Below, in pieces: positions 33,003 through 46,475 of a stretch of DNA of 64,000 nucleotides. The stretch's first letter is position 1. Every line of letters begins with the position of its first letter. This stretch comes from Absidia repens (lineage: Eukaryota > Mucoromycota > Mucoromycetes > Mucorales > Cunninghamellaceae), in assembly GCA_002105175.1 (NCBI GenBank), contig MCGE01000018.1:558001-622000 (forward strand), read 5' to 3'. The notes below the pieces were generated by a model that was given only the letters and a program-made list of their open reading frames with translations, made no database searches and was not told the origin of the DNA. The position numbers and the translations under genes were made by a program.

Positions 33003-36000
33003 CTAATATCTATGAGCCCAATAGCTCGTACTAGCCATATAATTATCATGCTTGTCCCGTTCCAATTCCGTTTGAATGCGCTTATGAATAAGGCACAGGT
33101 GATCCACATAGTTCATCAGTCCAAAAGTATCATCTTCAACGAGTACCTTGATAAATTCATTTTCAATATCCATCCCTTGACGAATCACTTGCAATTTGGC
33201 CATCCATGCTCGCTGGTTTTCGATGGTGTTGATGAGCTGCTGATATCGTTGAGACATCGGTGTTTCAAGGACTGGTAGTTGTAACTATGATAACAATACA
33301 TTTATTTGAATAAACAATTGTCATATTGATCTATTTGATCCATGACATTTTTTTTTTTTTTTTTTTTTACCATATGAGGATTGATGTGATCCAATTGACT
33401 GACTCCAAAAAGACCTTGAAGGAGCTCCACAGGAGTATTACTTCCGACCCAGATGTATCGTATTTCATCAGCATCTAAAAATAGGAGACAGTATCATCAG
33501 TACACACGTGTAGCGGTAATGTCAAACTATCACCTACCTATCATATATATCCCATTAGGCCTCAATCTGGTATAAGACAACCGTTCCAAAGGCCAAATAT
33601 TGGTATAGTCACCGTTTTCAGGATTCTGACGAATAAAAAAAAGAAAAACAAAGTCAATACACATGATCATAATTACTATCATCATCATTAGATAAAATTT
33701 ACTTACAAGAGACACCCAGAGGTCCAATTGCACCATCGTAGGATAAAGCCACTTGATCGTGCCAGCTATACCCATACTTTTGAATTTACGCATAGAATTA
33801 ACCCGAGCATCTGCTTTTAGTGATAAATCTATGTTTGATATAAAAAGAGAACAATCAGGCAACAATATTTCCCTCCAGCTTTCCTTTTTTTGTTTACCTT
33901 TTCGTAGGATTTGTGATTTTTTGAGAGACAGAGAGATCAGTGGTAGCATTTTGAATGATTCCGGTAAAATCAGTTGCCCAGGAGCCGCGGAAGATGCGCA
34001 GTGTTTTCGGTAAGCTGTCAAGATCTTGACGCATTCATCATCTAATTCATTTGCTATAGATGTAATGACTTGTTTGTTGGAATTCGTGATAACTGCAATA
34101 GATAAATGATGATTAGCGGTAGAATAATCGCTTGCTTTTTTTACATTTTAATTTTTACCTCGTTTCGCGATAAAGTTGATAGCAGTATCGAAGTCGGCCT
34201 GCTTAAATGTCGCTCCAATTGTTGTTGTCACCCGTAAAGACACGTTGTGTACACGAACGCGTCGTTCGCCATTTTGGGTGGTATATAACAGAGCACACTG
34301 GAAGAAAGATTCACCGTTTTCAGTCAGTTTGCCGTCATAGCCAATAGAGAAACCAAACGACTTGTCAGCATCAACTCCACCAAGTTCAAGGTCAGTGGCA
34401 TTGTTCATATAGAAGTTTCCATAATGGTCCTTTACAGCAAGTCCTATTAAGACACATATTTATATAGTCAAGATGAGTGGACGTCTTATGTTTTTGCGTA
34501 TGATCAGTGTATACATTCGTATTATACTTACCGTTTGAGCATCTTAGACGAAGAGCGCCATTGACACCTTGCTCTCGCTCGAGCGCATGCCGTAAATTAT
34601 GAGCAAATATATCTCCAGATTGGCTTTTGTCAAAGTCAGGGAAGTAATGAGTATCCCCACCGGTCAATGCCGGTAGAACACCTATTAATTTGATAAAAAA
34701 AAAAACACAAAAAAAACGCTTGCTCTTCAGTAAATGCTATAATTTTCAGTGATATTACTTACCAAGTGTGCTGACATCCACATACGATTGAAGGGGAAAC
34801 AACCAAAGATCAACACAGACACCAGCTGCAACACAGTCCTTGCCCAAATTGTAATAAGCATCATCCTGAGGAGTATAAAGCTGTTTTTCCTTGTCAGTAC
34901 CATAAAGTTTCGCATCATCACGATTTTTCAAAGCACCAGGGCCAAACGTAGGAAGAAGGGATTGGAACAGATAGAGTTTACCACCATAAGTTTTCTAAAA
35001 CGATAACAGGCAAGGTCAGTATCATCATTATCAGTTTTAATTTCGACGACTTACTAGTGCCATAAGGACAGATTTGATCGCAGGTACAAATACAGCAGAT
35101 GGGACCTTGGTGTCGGCAAAAAGGTTAGGCAATGAATCCAATAGTTCTTCAATGACAGCTCTTGATTCTTGTGGGTCGACAAAAAATCCATCGATGAATG
35201 GTAGAAACATGTCATCAAGATCTGACACGACCATCATTGACGCCTGACTAGAAGAAGCAGAAGCCTACATATATAACGCTATCAGTACCCTATTTTCATT
35301 GGTTCGAAAATTTTACCTTCAAGTTATAAAAGTGGACAGATGTATCATAGGTAACAATGGCAATTTTAGTTTGAGAGTGGAGCTTGTTTTCTTGGTAGAG
35401 GACAGATTTCAGGGTTTCGCAGAGAGTCAACAACATTCCACTTCGGATGGCACTCCATGTCACATCAATAGCAAAGACAATATGCAGCGGTGCAGGTTCT
35501 CGAGTCCAATATTCTCTAGGCACTTGGAATTCTATAGTACCACGTTGTAATTCAGGTCTTTGGTCCATATCCATTCTTCGTCCGGTCATGTCTAGAGGAC
35601 TGTAATAATCAGTTGGGACTATAGTTTTCAAAAATGCATACATGTAAAAGAAATAAATGTGAATAAAGTAACTGCTACTTTCCCTCTCTCCTTTTTCCAC
35701 TCTGCTATTACCATCATTATCAAATCCACAAAGATTACAGGTAAATTTTCTTCCAGCATCAATAAAAACACACCATGGATTGATATACGCTTTGCATCGA
35801 TGACATCGTACGGGGCCCTCATCGGTCGTGGGTGCGCATAAGACAGGATCGTCTTGAGAATGAAGTTTTGCTAAAGGTTGCACCACCATGGCAAAGGGCA
35901 AATGAGTATCACGCAGAAGATCGGCTGTTTGTGGGACTTCCTTCAGAGTGCTTCGCATAAATCGTGGATTAGAGTTCCCTATAAAATATCAATGCATTCA

Positions 36001-36283
36001 GAATTATATAATAATCGTTTCCCTTTTTTTTTTGAGTTCCTTTTTCCGACTTTACCTTGATCAATCGTCTTAAAATCAGTACATGCCAGAGGCATAGACT
36101 CTTTTGAGCAAGTGCCGTATTCCTGTTGCTGCCATTGTCCTTGGTCCTTCATTTGAGACGTAGTAGGTGCTGGTATTTGATTGGGGTCAATCTTGTTTTT
36201 TGGTGGAGGCACCGGAGATGGTGACGCCGAAGGAGGTATATCTGTCGTAGTAATTGGTTTATAAGGATATCCACCATGAGGAG

Positions 36284-36365
<82 letters not shown>

Positions 36366-37378
36366 TTGTTGTTGTTGCTTTTGCTGATTTTGTTGGTACA
36401 GAGCTGCTGCTTGCCGGGAGTGAAGCTGTTGTGGTACCTGGTTATATTGTTGATGAATTGGTTCCGTTTTTGCCGGAGGAGTTGGTGGATTGGAACTAGA
36501 TGTATGTATCTCTTGAGTTGTTGCGTATACACGTCTATTCCTGCCAGACTTTTGCTGCACGGGTTGCTTCTGCTGTTGTTGCTGTTGTAGCTGTTGTAGC
36601 TGTTGTAGCTGTTGTTGCTGTTGTTGCTGTTGTTGCTGTTGTAGCTGTTGTTGCTGTTGTAGCTGTTGTTGCTGTTGTTGCGGTTGTTGCGATTGTTGCT
36701 GTTGTTGTTGTAGTGACGTTGGCGGTGAAGGTGTGCCGTGCTGAATAGGCGCTTGTTGACCAGGTAGAGGGGATCCTTGACTAATGTTCATGTTTTGAAG
36801 CTGACTGATAGGGGGCCTTGGCGAGTTTGCGACAGGAACGGCAACAACTGAAGGTGACATTCCAGCTACAGATGGCGATGGAGGACGTTGATTTTGCTGC
36901 AGTTGTTGCGATTGTTGTAAAGGCGGTCTGAATGGCATTGTTCCAGAAGGTAGGGGACGTGGTTGAAATTGCTCGGGTCGTACGTGTTGATGAGTTGGTA
37001 CACCAGTAGTCGGTAGTGGACGCGGGGAGTTATACTGAGAATAACCAGGCGCGGGAGAGTCTTGGGGGAAGAAAATTTGCTTCATATTAGACGCAAGTTC
37101 AAAGATTTTGTTTCATTTTGATATTTCAGTATCTTACGTGGTCGAATGGGCAAAACACCAGGTGAAGGAATGTTCGTTTGAGGTGGACATGGAGGTGACG
37201 GCGAAGGCCCGGTCTTAGGCTTTTGATTCATCAAGTTGTTGCTCGGCATTGGTGGACGATGATGTGGCCACTGGTTTGCCTGATTTGGAGGTGCATTTTG
37301 GTGCTGACCTGTTCCAGCCTGTTGAGTATTTACAAAGGCAGATGAGCCTGGCGGGACTGGCATAGTTCCATTATTCAT
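33003..37378 (-). CDS. SEC24: SEC24, COPII coat cargo-binding subunit
   Basis: Thirteen exons, complement(33003-33284, 33371-33474, 33538-33625, 33707-33828, 33898-34092, 34159-34443, 34532-34681, 34763-34994, 35055-35264, 35317-35618, 35712-35978, 36056-37060, 37138-37378), encode 1160 residues. With Sec23 it forms the inner COPII coat on ER exit sites and selects cargo. Visible parts are a P/Q-rich N-terminus (1-410), the zinc finger C-X2-C...C-X2-C in [15 protein letters not shown]...CNLCGF (about 470-500), the trunk ([19 protein letters not shown]), beta-sandwich and helical domains, and a C-terminal gelsolin-like domain. A pure polyglutamine run of about 30 encoded by a CAGCAA hexamer repeat lies at 36286-36375. 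The second 3' splice site (exon start 37060) was chosen by phase. Confidence 0.95.
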
Positions 37379-39251
37379 TTGGTATTGATGCTGAAGACAA
37401 TAATCAACAACAAAAAAAAAAAAAAAAAAGGAGGGAACGGGAATACCAAAAAATTCATGATTGGCCGCTCAGGGCGGACAATTAAAATTTGGAGTTGTTG
37501 AAGTCGCTCAAAGCTATGGTGCACAAGCAGCCAAAATTTAAGTCAAGGATTCCATTATAATCGATAAGTATGGATTCATATTTTGATTCGGATAACCACG
37601 GGTGCTTTACAAAGATTATAGTCTATCTTTTGAGAAATTGATTAATTTTATTCCATATACTCCAATTTTGATGGAGTTGAATGTATTACTAACAGATGTT
37701 ATGCATTCGTTATGACTTGATTATTATCAAAAGAAACAAACCAACAAATTTTCGCAAAAATTTGATTATAGCATACGATGGAGTAGAAAAACAGTGGCCA
37801 TAAACTATCATGAAAAAACATGAAAAAAAAATGATTATACATGCGACTATTTTCATAATCAATTAATAAATTAAATTGGAAAATAATGCAACGACACTTC
37901 GGGTTGCCACTACGAAGGCAGACCGTCCTGATTGCTTTGAAGGGCCCCTGTATCATAAGAACATTAAGCAGCCATTATTTACTAATGACCCAAGCCCTCC
38001 TAAATGTATCGTTTTGCTGTCTAGACCTACCCCAAATTTAGTACTTTAGCCTGGCCCTTTCAGTCTGCCGTTAGCCCGCATCGTCTTGAAATTTCCCGTG
38101 TGTTAGAAATTAAAGAGCGTCAGTTTTTGTCAATGGCTCCCATCCTCCAAGAAACAATCCTTTTTAATCAATTCAAGTTTAGCCATAATGTTTTTGTTTT
38201 TTACGCTGCGAGCCACAACTCCATTACCAAAATATTTGGCCACCCAAATCCGTTTGAAATACTTCCTGGACAAATGTATGCCTAACACAGATATTCCCCT
38301 CCCAAGGTAGCCCTTCGACCCGCCAAACGAGACCTCTATACCGGTGAAAAATTAATAAAACTGCCAGAAATCCCTCTTCGCACTTTGTCTTATCTAAATT
38401 TCCATTCGATCTCCTCCACTCCCACCGCAACTGTCTCATTTACCGTCGTTGGTGCTGAGTATGTCGATTGGGGCATCAAGAACTGCCCAACAGAGTGCAA
38501 AATAATTACAAAGAGCACTCCGTACGCTGGATTTACAAACAACTTTATACGCAATCCGTTTTTGCCGGTACACACACCACACACCTATTTTTCTACGAGT
38601 ACGTGTACGATTCAACAATACAACTAAACGCATGGGAGAGACTAATACTTAAGGACAAAAAGACAAGATATATTTTATTTAGATAAATATATAAATAATG
38701 ATAACTAACACCAAGGAAAACTAGATCCAATAACACTGATCTAAGCGGAAGGCTATTCTGATGGCAGTCCCAATCACAGATTCGAATTGAAAGGGCTTCC
38801 CAATGAAGTTTGTATCGCATTTTTAGATACGCCCCGATTCAATTTCTAATACTAGTTGGAGATAATGATCACCTCATTGAAGTTACAAGTGATTATATGC
38901 TAAAAAAAAGGAAAAAGAGAAGAAAATAGAAATTCATGGGAGTCGGAAGTTGAATAGTTTATTACCCCTTTTCTTTCCACACACCGGCTGATCCAAAAGG
39001 GCTACCCACAATAGAGCACTGAGCACAGCGATCAGGCGTCGTGTTTATTTACATCTCATTAAAATTCATTTTTTAACAAAAAATGATCTGATGCATAGTA
39101 AATATATACTTTCCCGAGGCCCTCGAAGATGAATTTTGTGCTGCTGTCCCATCCAACAACATTCCCCAGATGAAGAGGAATGTTAGGGACAAGTACAGTA
39201 CAGCTCACTTTCCGCAAGTCCTCTTCGAAAAAGTTGCATTTTCCTGGTGTT
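37379..39251. other. Intergenic region
   Basis: About 1.9 kb with no convincing gene. Frames between 38100 and 38690 are short, overlap on both strands and show no family motif; they may be worn repeat coding matter. The SEC24 promoter lies at the left end. Confidence 0.5.
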
Positions 39252-39461
39252 CCGGCCCAGATATATTATAGCCTTGCACGTACTGTCAGAATGTAAAAAC
39301 TGCAAGATTACTCTGCTCTATTTTATTCTTTTTTTTTTCCATAATAAAATTAATAATGCGATAATAATGCCCCCCCCAAAAAAAGAATAAAATAGAGCAG
39401 AGTAATCTTGCAGTTTTTACATTCTGACAGTACGTGCAAGGCTATAATATATCTGGGCCGG
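39252..39461. repeat. Long inverted repeat (84-base perfect arms, 42-base spacer)
   Basis: 39252-39335 is the exact reverse complement of 39378-39461 as read. The outer flanks (39240-39251 and 39462-39473) continue to pair with a few mismatches. The arms start CCGGCCCAGATATATT and end in A/T runs; the spacer is AT-rich with a run of C. It could be a foldback/MITE-type element or produce a long hairpin RNA. About 230 bases upstream of the RING-CH gene start. Confidence 0.9.
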
Positions 39462-39689
39462 ACCACCTGGAAAATTCAAATTCCGGCTTTTTGGAAGGGT
39501 ACGTTCCAAAATTGTACGTGCCCCTAACATCCCCCAGATGAAATGCAAAAGTAGCGGTATTTAAAAACCCCAGTTTAGTGGTCTTCTTTTTTTTTTTTCT
39601 TCGTTTCACCTTTTTTTCACACCGTATTTGTATTCACTCATTCCTTTCTTTTATTCATACACATACTTACTATCGAAAACCTACAAGAG

Positions 39690-40990
39690 ATGAATGAACA
39701 AACCACTTCAAATATATGCAAAATATGCTTAGAAAAAGACGACTTGACTGAACTAATATCGCCTTGTAAATGCTCTGGCTCCATGTAAGCAAAAGAGCAA
39801 TATTTCATTGTACACGGTGTCACACGTAGAATGACCTTCTTATTTATTTTATATGTAGAAAATATGTCCATCCTTTATGCATGAAATCCTGGCGAACTTC
39901 TCTTTTGGAAAGTGGACGAGAAAGGGATCTTTATCGATGTACTCTCTGTCATCATGACCTTTTCATCAAGCAACAAAATCCACTACGTACCCTATTCAAT
40001 TATAAAGGTAAGATAGTACTGCAGTCAAAGACATAAACTGATTCATATGTTTATTCCTATTAGTTGCTCGCGCCATTGGTACCTTTATTATACTTGTTGC
40101 TTTGTTGATTCCCTCTGGTGAGTTTCTTCCTCTCAGCAGATACACTCAGTTGTAACCAAGTTATATTTCTTCTTTATAGGTACGGTGATGAAAATAATTA
40201 TCCATTTCTCTGCCCTCTTGACCAAAGACCCGGCTGGCGGATATCATCAGGCATGGATCAATGGTACACTCCTTTCCTTCATATTTTCTTGTGCTCGGAC
40301 CGCTATCCGAAACATCCTCACCAACTCCATCTCACCTATCTCACACTACGTCAATTATGCTCCGTTTGCCGTCTGCATCAAACCTGATCCTATTTCCTTG
40401 GTGAACAACAAGCTTTCTAACGAAGACTTTTTCCTAATCAATTCCATGGTCAACAATGTCACTTTTTACGCACTTTTTTTCCCGTTTTTGGACGATCGAT
40501 TTTGGCGATTTTTACTCTGTCGATTGGAACATTTTCACCTGGGCTTCTTTTTATTCGGCAGTGTGGCAAATATTTGGTATACGTGTCATATTCTCAGCGA
40601 TATGTTTGACATTGTACTGATGGTAGATAACCAAGGTATCGAAAACCAAACGGAGCGGGACCAACAACAAGATCAAGTGCAACAAATAATACAGGACCAT
40701 CACCAGCACGAACAACAGCAACAACATCAGCATCAACGTCATGATTCTGATTTTGGAATACATCGTTATGATACTCGGTTGGAAAGAATGCAACGGCATG
40801 GAGGCAAACTGATTAAACGACTTTTAGTGACATATTGTTTCCTATTGGTGGCATTGTTTTGGATTCACTTCAACCTAATGGCGTTTGTAGTATCAGACAC
40901 AGGTGCGGCAACAACAGACTCGACAGTAGCAATAACAGAAACATTATCGTATACAGTATCACCAGTGACTACCAAAGGATTGACCCTCTT

Positions 40991-41023
<33 letters not shown>

Positions 41024-41231
41024 GCAGCAGCATCAGCATTATCTTCAGTCGCCACAACAATCATTGAATCAATTTTTGATAGAATTACCGTTGTGGATGT
41101 TACGATGGATCACACTTGGGGTCGCAGTCGGAAGCGTGATGGTCAAAATCATTTATCCTTGGCTTGGTCGAGTCACAAACTGCATTGACCATGAAACTAT
41201 CCTCTCTCTCCCAGCCGACGATTTAGATTAG
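39690..41231 (+). CDS. RING-CH (MARCH-type) membrane E3 ubiquitin ligase
   Basis: Four exons (39690-39784, 39859-40007, 40064-40117, 40180-41231) encode 449 residues. A RING-CH finger occupies about 10-70: C-X2-C (CKIC), C-X-C (CKC), H-X2-C (HPLC) and C-X2-C (CTLC), the C4HC3 order of membrane-bound E3 ligases that ubiquitinate membrane proteins. Hydrophobic segments follow: ARAIGTFIILVALLIPSG, a pair near 190-240, LLVTYCFLLVALFWIHF near 325, and one close to the C-terminus. Between them lies a Q/H-rich loop and a run of glutamines. The first intron splits the codon after SGS within the finger. Substrates are unknown. Confidence 0.88.
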
Positions 41232-41479
41232 CTTTTTTTTTTTTTTTTTTTGTCCTTTTTATTTATTTATTATGTAGTTTATTTACTCCTCCACCCCATA
41301 GTGTATCATTTTATTTATTCTCCCCACCTCCGCTTTTATCCCTTCATTCACCATACGTCATTCTGTATATCATCATCATTGTTATTCCCTGTCCCTTCCA
41401 TCCATCGTTTATCCTACATTCAAACGTTTGATCAAATAAACGCTCTGTCGCCTTATCTAAAGTGTATATGCAAAAAAAG
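41232..41479. other. 3' flank of the RING-CH gene
   Basis: CT-rich flank with an AATAAA near 41435. No gene recognised. Confidence 0.5.
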
Positions 41480-41820
41480 GAAGGTGTCATCATTCATACT
41501 CCGCCCACGTGGTTGTATGTTTATTTTATTTTTGTATCGTTTTCCTTTTTTTTTTTCTCTTTCCCTTTTCATTTTTTTCTCCGTTAAAGCCTCAATAAAG
41601 TGATGGTAATCTTGGATTGGCATTAGAACTTGAATCAGGGGCGTTTTGAAAATGAAATACAAACATCACGGGAAAACCCTTTCATTTTGGATTAATGATT
41701 TGGAACCATCATTAGATTAGCTTCCTCTTAGAATAGTGTCATTCCCTTAGATTAGTACTAGCTTTCGTAGTTTATACTGTATTCATGTTTGAATAAATTT
41801 TGTCTTGTCTTTTTACCACT
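41480..41820 (+). repeat. SINE-like dispersed repeat, copy 4 (diverged)
   Basis: CCGCCCACGTGG near 41501 marks the head; the tail (41600-41810) shares TTTCATTTTGGATT and a GAATAAA-type end with the other copies, but contains substitutions and indels throughout. It is probably the oldest copy. Confidence 0.65.
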
Positions 41821-42076
41821 TACCTCTTTTGCGTGTTTAGCTTCCCTTGTTTGATGAGTGTGTCTTAGTATCCACAAAAAGGTGTGTGTGCAAGTGTGCG
41901 CAAAAGAAACGAGGTCGGGTAGCAAACAATTTCACCCAACCATTGCGTTCAAGCGTGTCTACTTCACCTTTACCCCCAAAAAGAAATACACATTTCAATA
42001 TTTTGATAGGGTCTCTATTTTTATTATAAAATTCAATCAATAAATAAAAAGATTTGAAAAGCAGGTCAAGACTATT

Positions 42077-42135
42077 AGGGTATATATATATATATATGTG
42101 CGTGTGTGTGTGTGAGCATATGTGCATATATGTAA
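42077..42135 (+). repeat. TA / TG microsatellite
   Basis: A run of TA followed by TG units in a gene-free region. Confidence 0.85.
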
Positions 42136-42749
42136 AAGGCTATATTCAGCGGCAATAGTAATGAAATCACGGGTAGGCTGATCAGAGTGAATCATGAAAC
42201 CATACTCTCTTGTTGGCCAAGACTCGGGACACACCCCTCTTTGCACACCACAAAAAAAAAAAAAAAAATACACAATTATGATAAGCTCAGTTATTAGTTA
42301 GATGAAATATGACCCGCTCAAATTGACAGTGAAATAAAAAAGTACTGTAGTCACCTTGTTGTCTTTACTTGTTGAAGTGTACTATATGTTAATGCATTTG
42401 CCTCTAGTATCTTCGTCATCTCACAGTATTACCTCCTCGTTATTTTTGATCTATCTTGACACAAAACCCTTTTAAATTGAATTTTTAATGGCATACTTTT
42501 TTTTTATTCATATTTTGAGCAAGAGGCTGGCAACTTATTCTCAAGTATATATAATGTTTGTGAGCAAATCTGAACTTTGTAGGTAGATTGTGTTTGAACA
42601 AGTGCTTTCTCTTTAAAACCCTCCAATGCGCTTCATCTATTACATTTCTCATATTCCCGCCACTGCTTATTTTTTATCGTGCTCACCACTTCTTATTTTC
42701 TAATGTATCCACAATGGCCAATTTTTTTTTAAAATTCACAATCCAATCT

Positions 42750-43066
42750 CACAGAAAGTATTTTAAATCCCGTCCACGTGGATTTTATTTCGACCATTTT
42801 CATTTTCTCAGCTTCTTTCTTTTCTTTTCTTGTCTTTCCTTTTTCTTTTTCTTCACAATTGTAACCTTTCTGAGGTTTAGGTGGACTTGGATTAGTGTCA
42901 GGACTAGTTTAGAAGGAGTTTCAGAACAGGGATTACAAGATGCATGGGGAAACCCTTTCATTTTGGATCTAGCATCAGTGGGCACCATTAGTTGTCTTTT
43001 TGGAGCCTTCATTAGCTTAGTTTAGCGTTAATTTGTTCATAGTTTGCACCAACATCTCAATAAAAG

Positions 43067-43116
<50 letters not shown>

Positions 43117-43460
43117 TGCTTCAATGAAATGTCCCACAAAGCTTCTCTCATGTTTTGTACTGTACAGTAGATCCATTTGTTTACTGCCATCACCCATTTT
43201 AATTAGTGTAGACCGTTGTTGCGCTTCAACAACAAAGGTCCCTCCAGCCTTTATTACGCTATATGCAGCATATTAGACACCTTTTGCGACCGTGCTTTTG
43301 GATTAGAGCTGACCATTCCTCTGAATTCCCATTAGTCTCCCGTCTGCTACCTCCATTAGATCCCTCCATTTGATCTCCTGTGAAGATGAACCACTCGTCT
43401 TTAGTTTAGAACCTATCAATATACTTCAATAAAATATGCCTTTTTCTTAATTGACCATCT
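42750..43460 (+). repeat. SINE-like dispersed repeat, copy 5
   Basis: Head TTTAAATCCCGTCCACGTGG at 42762-42781, CT-rich part, and the conserved tail (42890-43070) ending in AATAAAAGATGCC followed by a 42-base T run (43072-43113). Downstream segments to about 43445 match copies 2 and 3. Confidence 0.75.
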
Positions 43461-43849
43461 TATGGACCATATGATAGTGAGAAACGTCTTTATTGTCGAT
43501 CTTCTGTGAATGCCTTATCCAGTACCTGTTTCTAGTTCATCCATCTTAACCATTTTTTTCTCACACGCCTCCCCTCAGAATCCAAATGAATGATTGGCAG
43601 TCCTAAGCCAATTAATATGAAATGTTGACGCATTGTTACTCTACCAATCAATCCTCATGAACCTAGGCCATGCCCCCAGTGTAATCTTCCATATAAAATA
43701 TCATAGTCGTCCCAGGATTAGGCATATGTACTGTATACCCTCCGTTCATTGTCTTTTATTTTTATTTTTATTACGTGTGACATAATAATCATAATAGTCG
43801 CTCCCAATAAACTTCAACAGCAACAACAAACCCGCTGGCACCCAATAAA

Positions 43850-43880
<31 letters not shown>

Positions 43881-44234
43881 GGTCTTTGCAAGAACTGGAA
43901 TGTTTAAATCTCGTACAGTCCTTCATTTTTCATATTTGAGTGTAAAATGAGAGTGCCTTGAGCCTTGGCTTCTTCTTTTTGGTGTTAATTGTTGACAAAA
44001 TAATGCCGTATATAGTAAACAGCAATGATATCCACTCCACGATCACAACTACTTGTCCAGTTATGCATAATATTCATATTCCTATTCCAGCATGCACACA
44101 CACTCACACACACGCACATTCTGTTCTACAAGATAATAAAAAGTGTCATGCTTGGTTTTTATTGGGTTAATTTTTGAGATAAAAAAATAAGGGAGCTGAG
44201 AAATAATAATAAAAAAGAGAGTATCTAACAATAT
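43461..44234. other. Intergenic region
   Basis: AT-rich, with a T run at about 43853-43880 and a short CA-rich stretch near 44096. No gene recognised. Confidence 0.5.
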
Positions 44235-46475
44235 CTACATGCCAGGTTCAGGGCCCTTCAATGAAGTTCGTCCAGCACGCATCATTTCATCCACCAAGAG
44301 CAAGTTAGCAGCGATGACCGAACTATAATAAAACAAAGAGAATAAGAATGGAGCAATTCGTTTGATCATTGACATTTGTTATTTTTTCAACTTACCAAGA
44401 GTGAATCATGTGGCGATGGACACGGTAATTATCCCAGATACCTTCAAGCTTGGGATCCATGGTTTCACCAGTCTTCAAGTCAATACCCACAATATGACCA
44501 TCCATGTGTTCTTCTTGTAAAGCCACAATAACGTCCTGTACATCAAACCCAGCATTTTGAGCCAACACCTTGGGAATAATCAGCATAGCATCAGCAAAGG
44601 CTTGCACACCCATCTTAGCCCGACCCTTGACGGTTTTCTTGAATTCTGACAAATGTTGAGCCAAGGCCACTTGGAAAGCACCACCACCGACGACCACCGA
44701 TTTGTCTTCAATAGCATTCTTAACGGCACGTAAACCATCACGCACGGCATCGTTGATTTGAGCAATGGTATGAGCGTTGGGTCCCTTGATCAAGATGGTG
44801 ACACTGTAAGGATCCTTGACGTCTTCCACAAAGGTATATTTCTCTTCACCCAAGACTTGTTCATACACCAAACCAGCATATCCAAGTACTTCTTGGGTCA
44901 TGTCGTCCACCGAGTTTTGTGCAATACCACCACACACCAATTGTAATCGTTCCATGTTTCGTCGCTTGGCACGGCGAAGGGCGAATATGTTGTGTTTAGC
45001 AAGGATATCCAAGGACAAAGGATCAATTCCCTTTTGATTAATCACCACAAATCCATAGTCAGCATATTCTCCAGTACATACTTGATCCTTGAATTCGACA
45101 ATCTTGCGGATCTTTTCGTCTACGTGTTTACGTTCGCTTTCCACTAGTTTTTCACGTTGTTCGGGAGTAGAGTAGAAAAATCCAGAATTGATTTCACTAT
45201 TGCAAAAAAAAAAAAAAAAAAAAAAAAAAGAGAGAAACGGAGATGAGCGATAATGAGATAATAATAATGACCTACATACACAATGCCAACCTACCTCTTT
45301 TCATATTCCAAACTGACATTAAGAGTCAAGACGAAAGCATTTTTCACCTTTTTGGGCATATCGGGATGACGAGCACCATGATCCAAAACAAGGCCACGGA
45401 TCAATTTGGATTCGGTTTCAGCACGATGTTGCATTTTCATAATTTCCACCATATGTAAATCAATAGGTTCACCTTCGCGGTAAATAGATAACACAGCATC
45501 CACCACAGCTTCAGTCAAAGTGTCAGCTAAAGCACGATGCACCTTGGTACGGAGGGATGTACGAGCCACAGACACTAACAATTCACGGTCTACGGTAGTT
45601 TGTTCGGTCTTGATTTTTTCGAGGAACTATATAAGTAGAGAGTTGTCGTCAGTCATAAGATCAAGTTTCAAAGAGAAGTACAGTCAGTGAGGGGAACGAG
45701 AGAGAAAAAAGGGAAGACTTACTTGAAGAGATTCCTTTTTAGCGATATCATAGCCTTCGGTGATGACGCGAGGATGTAAACCTTCGGAAATGTATCGCTC
45801 GGCTTGTTTCAGAAGTTCACCAACCAAAAGTACAATCGAAGTAGTACCATCACCAGTGATTTCATCTTGAGCAGTAGCAGCCTTGGCAATCATAGAAGCA
45901 GTAGGATGTTGAATTTGCTATTTGAACAGAGAAAAAAGAAAGGTATCAGAGAGATCGCCTAAACAATACAGTGATGAGATTGTGTTTGACAGACTTACCA
46001 TTTCGCTCAAAAGAACTTTGCCATCCTTTGTCAACTTGATAGATCCAGCACCATCCACTAACCTAAAGGATGAAAAACAAACATATAAGTTTTGATGATG
46101 TTAAATATCTTGGTAACCATCGTCTTACACGCTCCATTCCCCACAGTCATACCGCGATCCACGCCATCTTGACATCACGTTTTTTTTTTTTTTTTTTAAA
46201 TTGTGTTTGTCGTCTAGCAACTTACATTTTGATAGTACCACGAGGTCCAAGATTAGAACGTAAGACATCTTGAAGACCAATAGCCGCTGTGATATTTAAT
46301 TGAAGAGCTTGGCCACGTCGAGCAACATCCGAATTAGGATTGATCAGTTTGAGTGCAGAGGATGCCCTGTATTCAAAAGTGATGAAAAAGCGAAGAAAGC
46401 AAAAAAGTGCATCAGTAAGTCATTCGCATACAGAGAAGGATAGTACACAGGTATATTTTTTGTTTTCCATTACAT
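44235..46475 (-). CDS. CCT6: CCT6, zeta subunit of the TRiC/CCT chaperonin
   Basis: Seven exons, complement(44235-44322, 44396-45196, 45295-45626, 45723-45917, 45999-46062, 46226-46366, 46474-46475), encode 540 residues, the normal length. TRiC is the cytosolic double-ring chaperonin that folds actin, tubulin and other proteins. Seen are [21 protein letters not shown] (ATPase region), [17 protein letters not shown], the [20 protein letters not shown] and [16 protein letters not shown] stretches typical of zeta, and the end [21 protein letters not shown]. No in-frame ATG exists before [18 protein letters not shown] in its exon; an upstream AT|GTAATG joins to G at 46366, giving a start codon split by the intron. 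That first exon is inferred. Confidence 0.93.

Noticed and set aside
36254..36748. Plus-strand frames of poly-Leu and poly-Val/Ala opposite SEC24
   Set aside because: They arise from the CAG/CAA repeat encoding polyglutamine on the other strand.
38100..38690. Possible gene between SEC24 and RING-CH
   Set aside because: Frames are short, overlap on both strands, have no ATG-supported model or family motif.
42588..43025. Plus-strand frame of 145 codons near 42.6-43.0 kb
   Set aside because: It runs through SINE-like repeat copy 5 and is low-complexity; the same tail occurs elsewhere without a frame.
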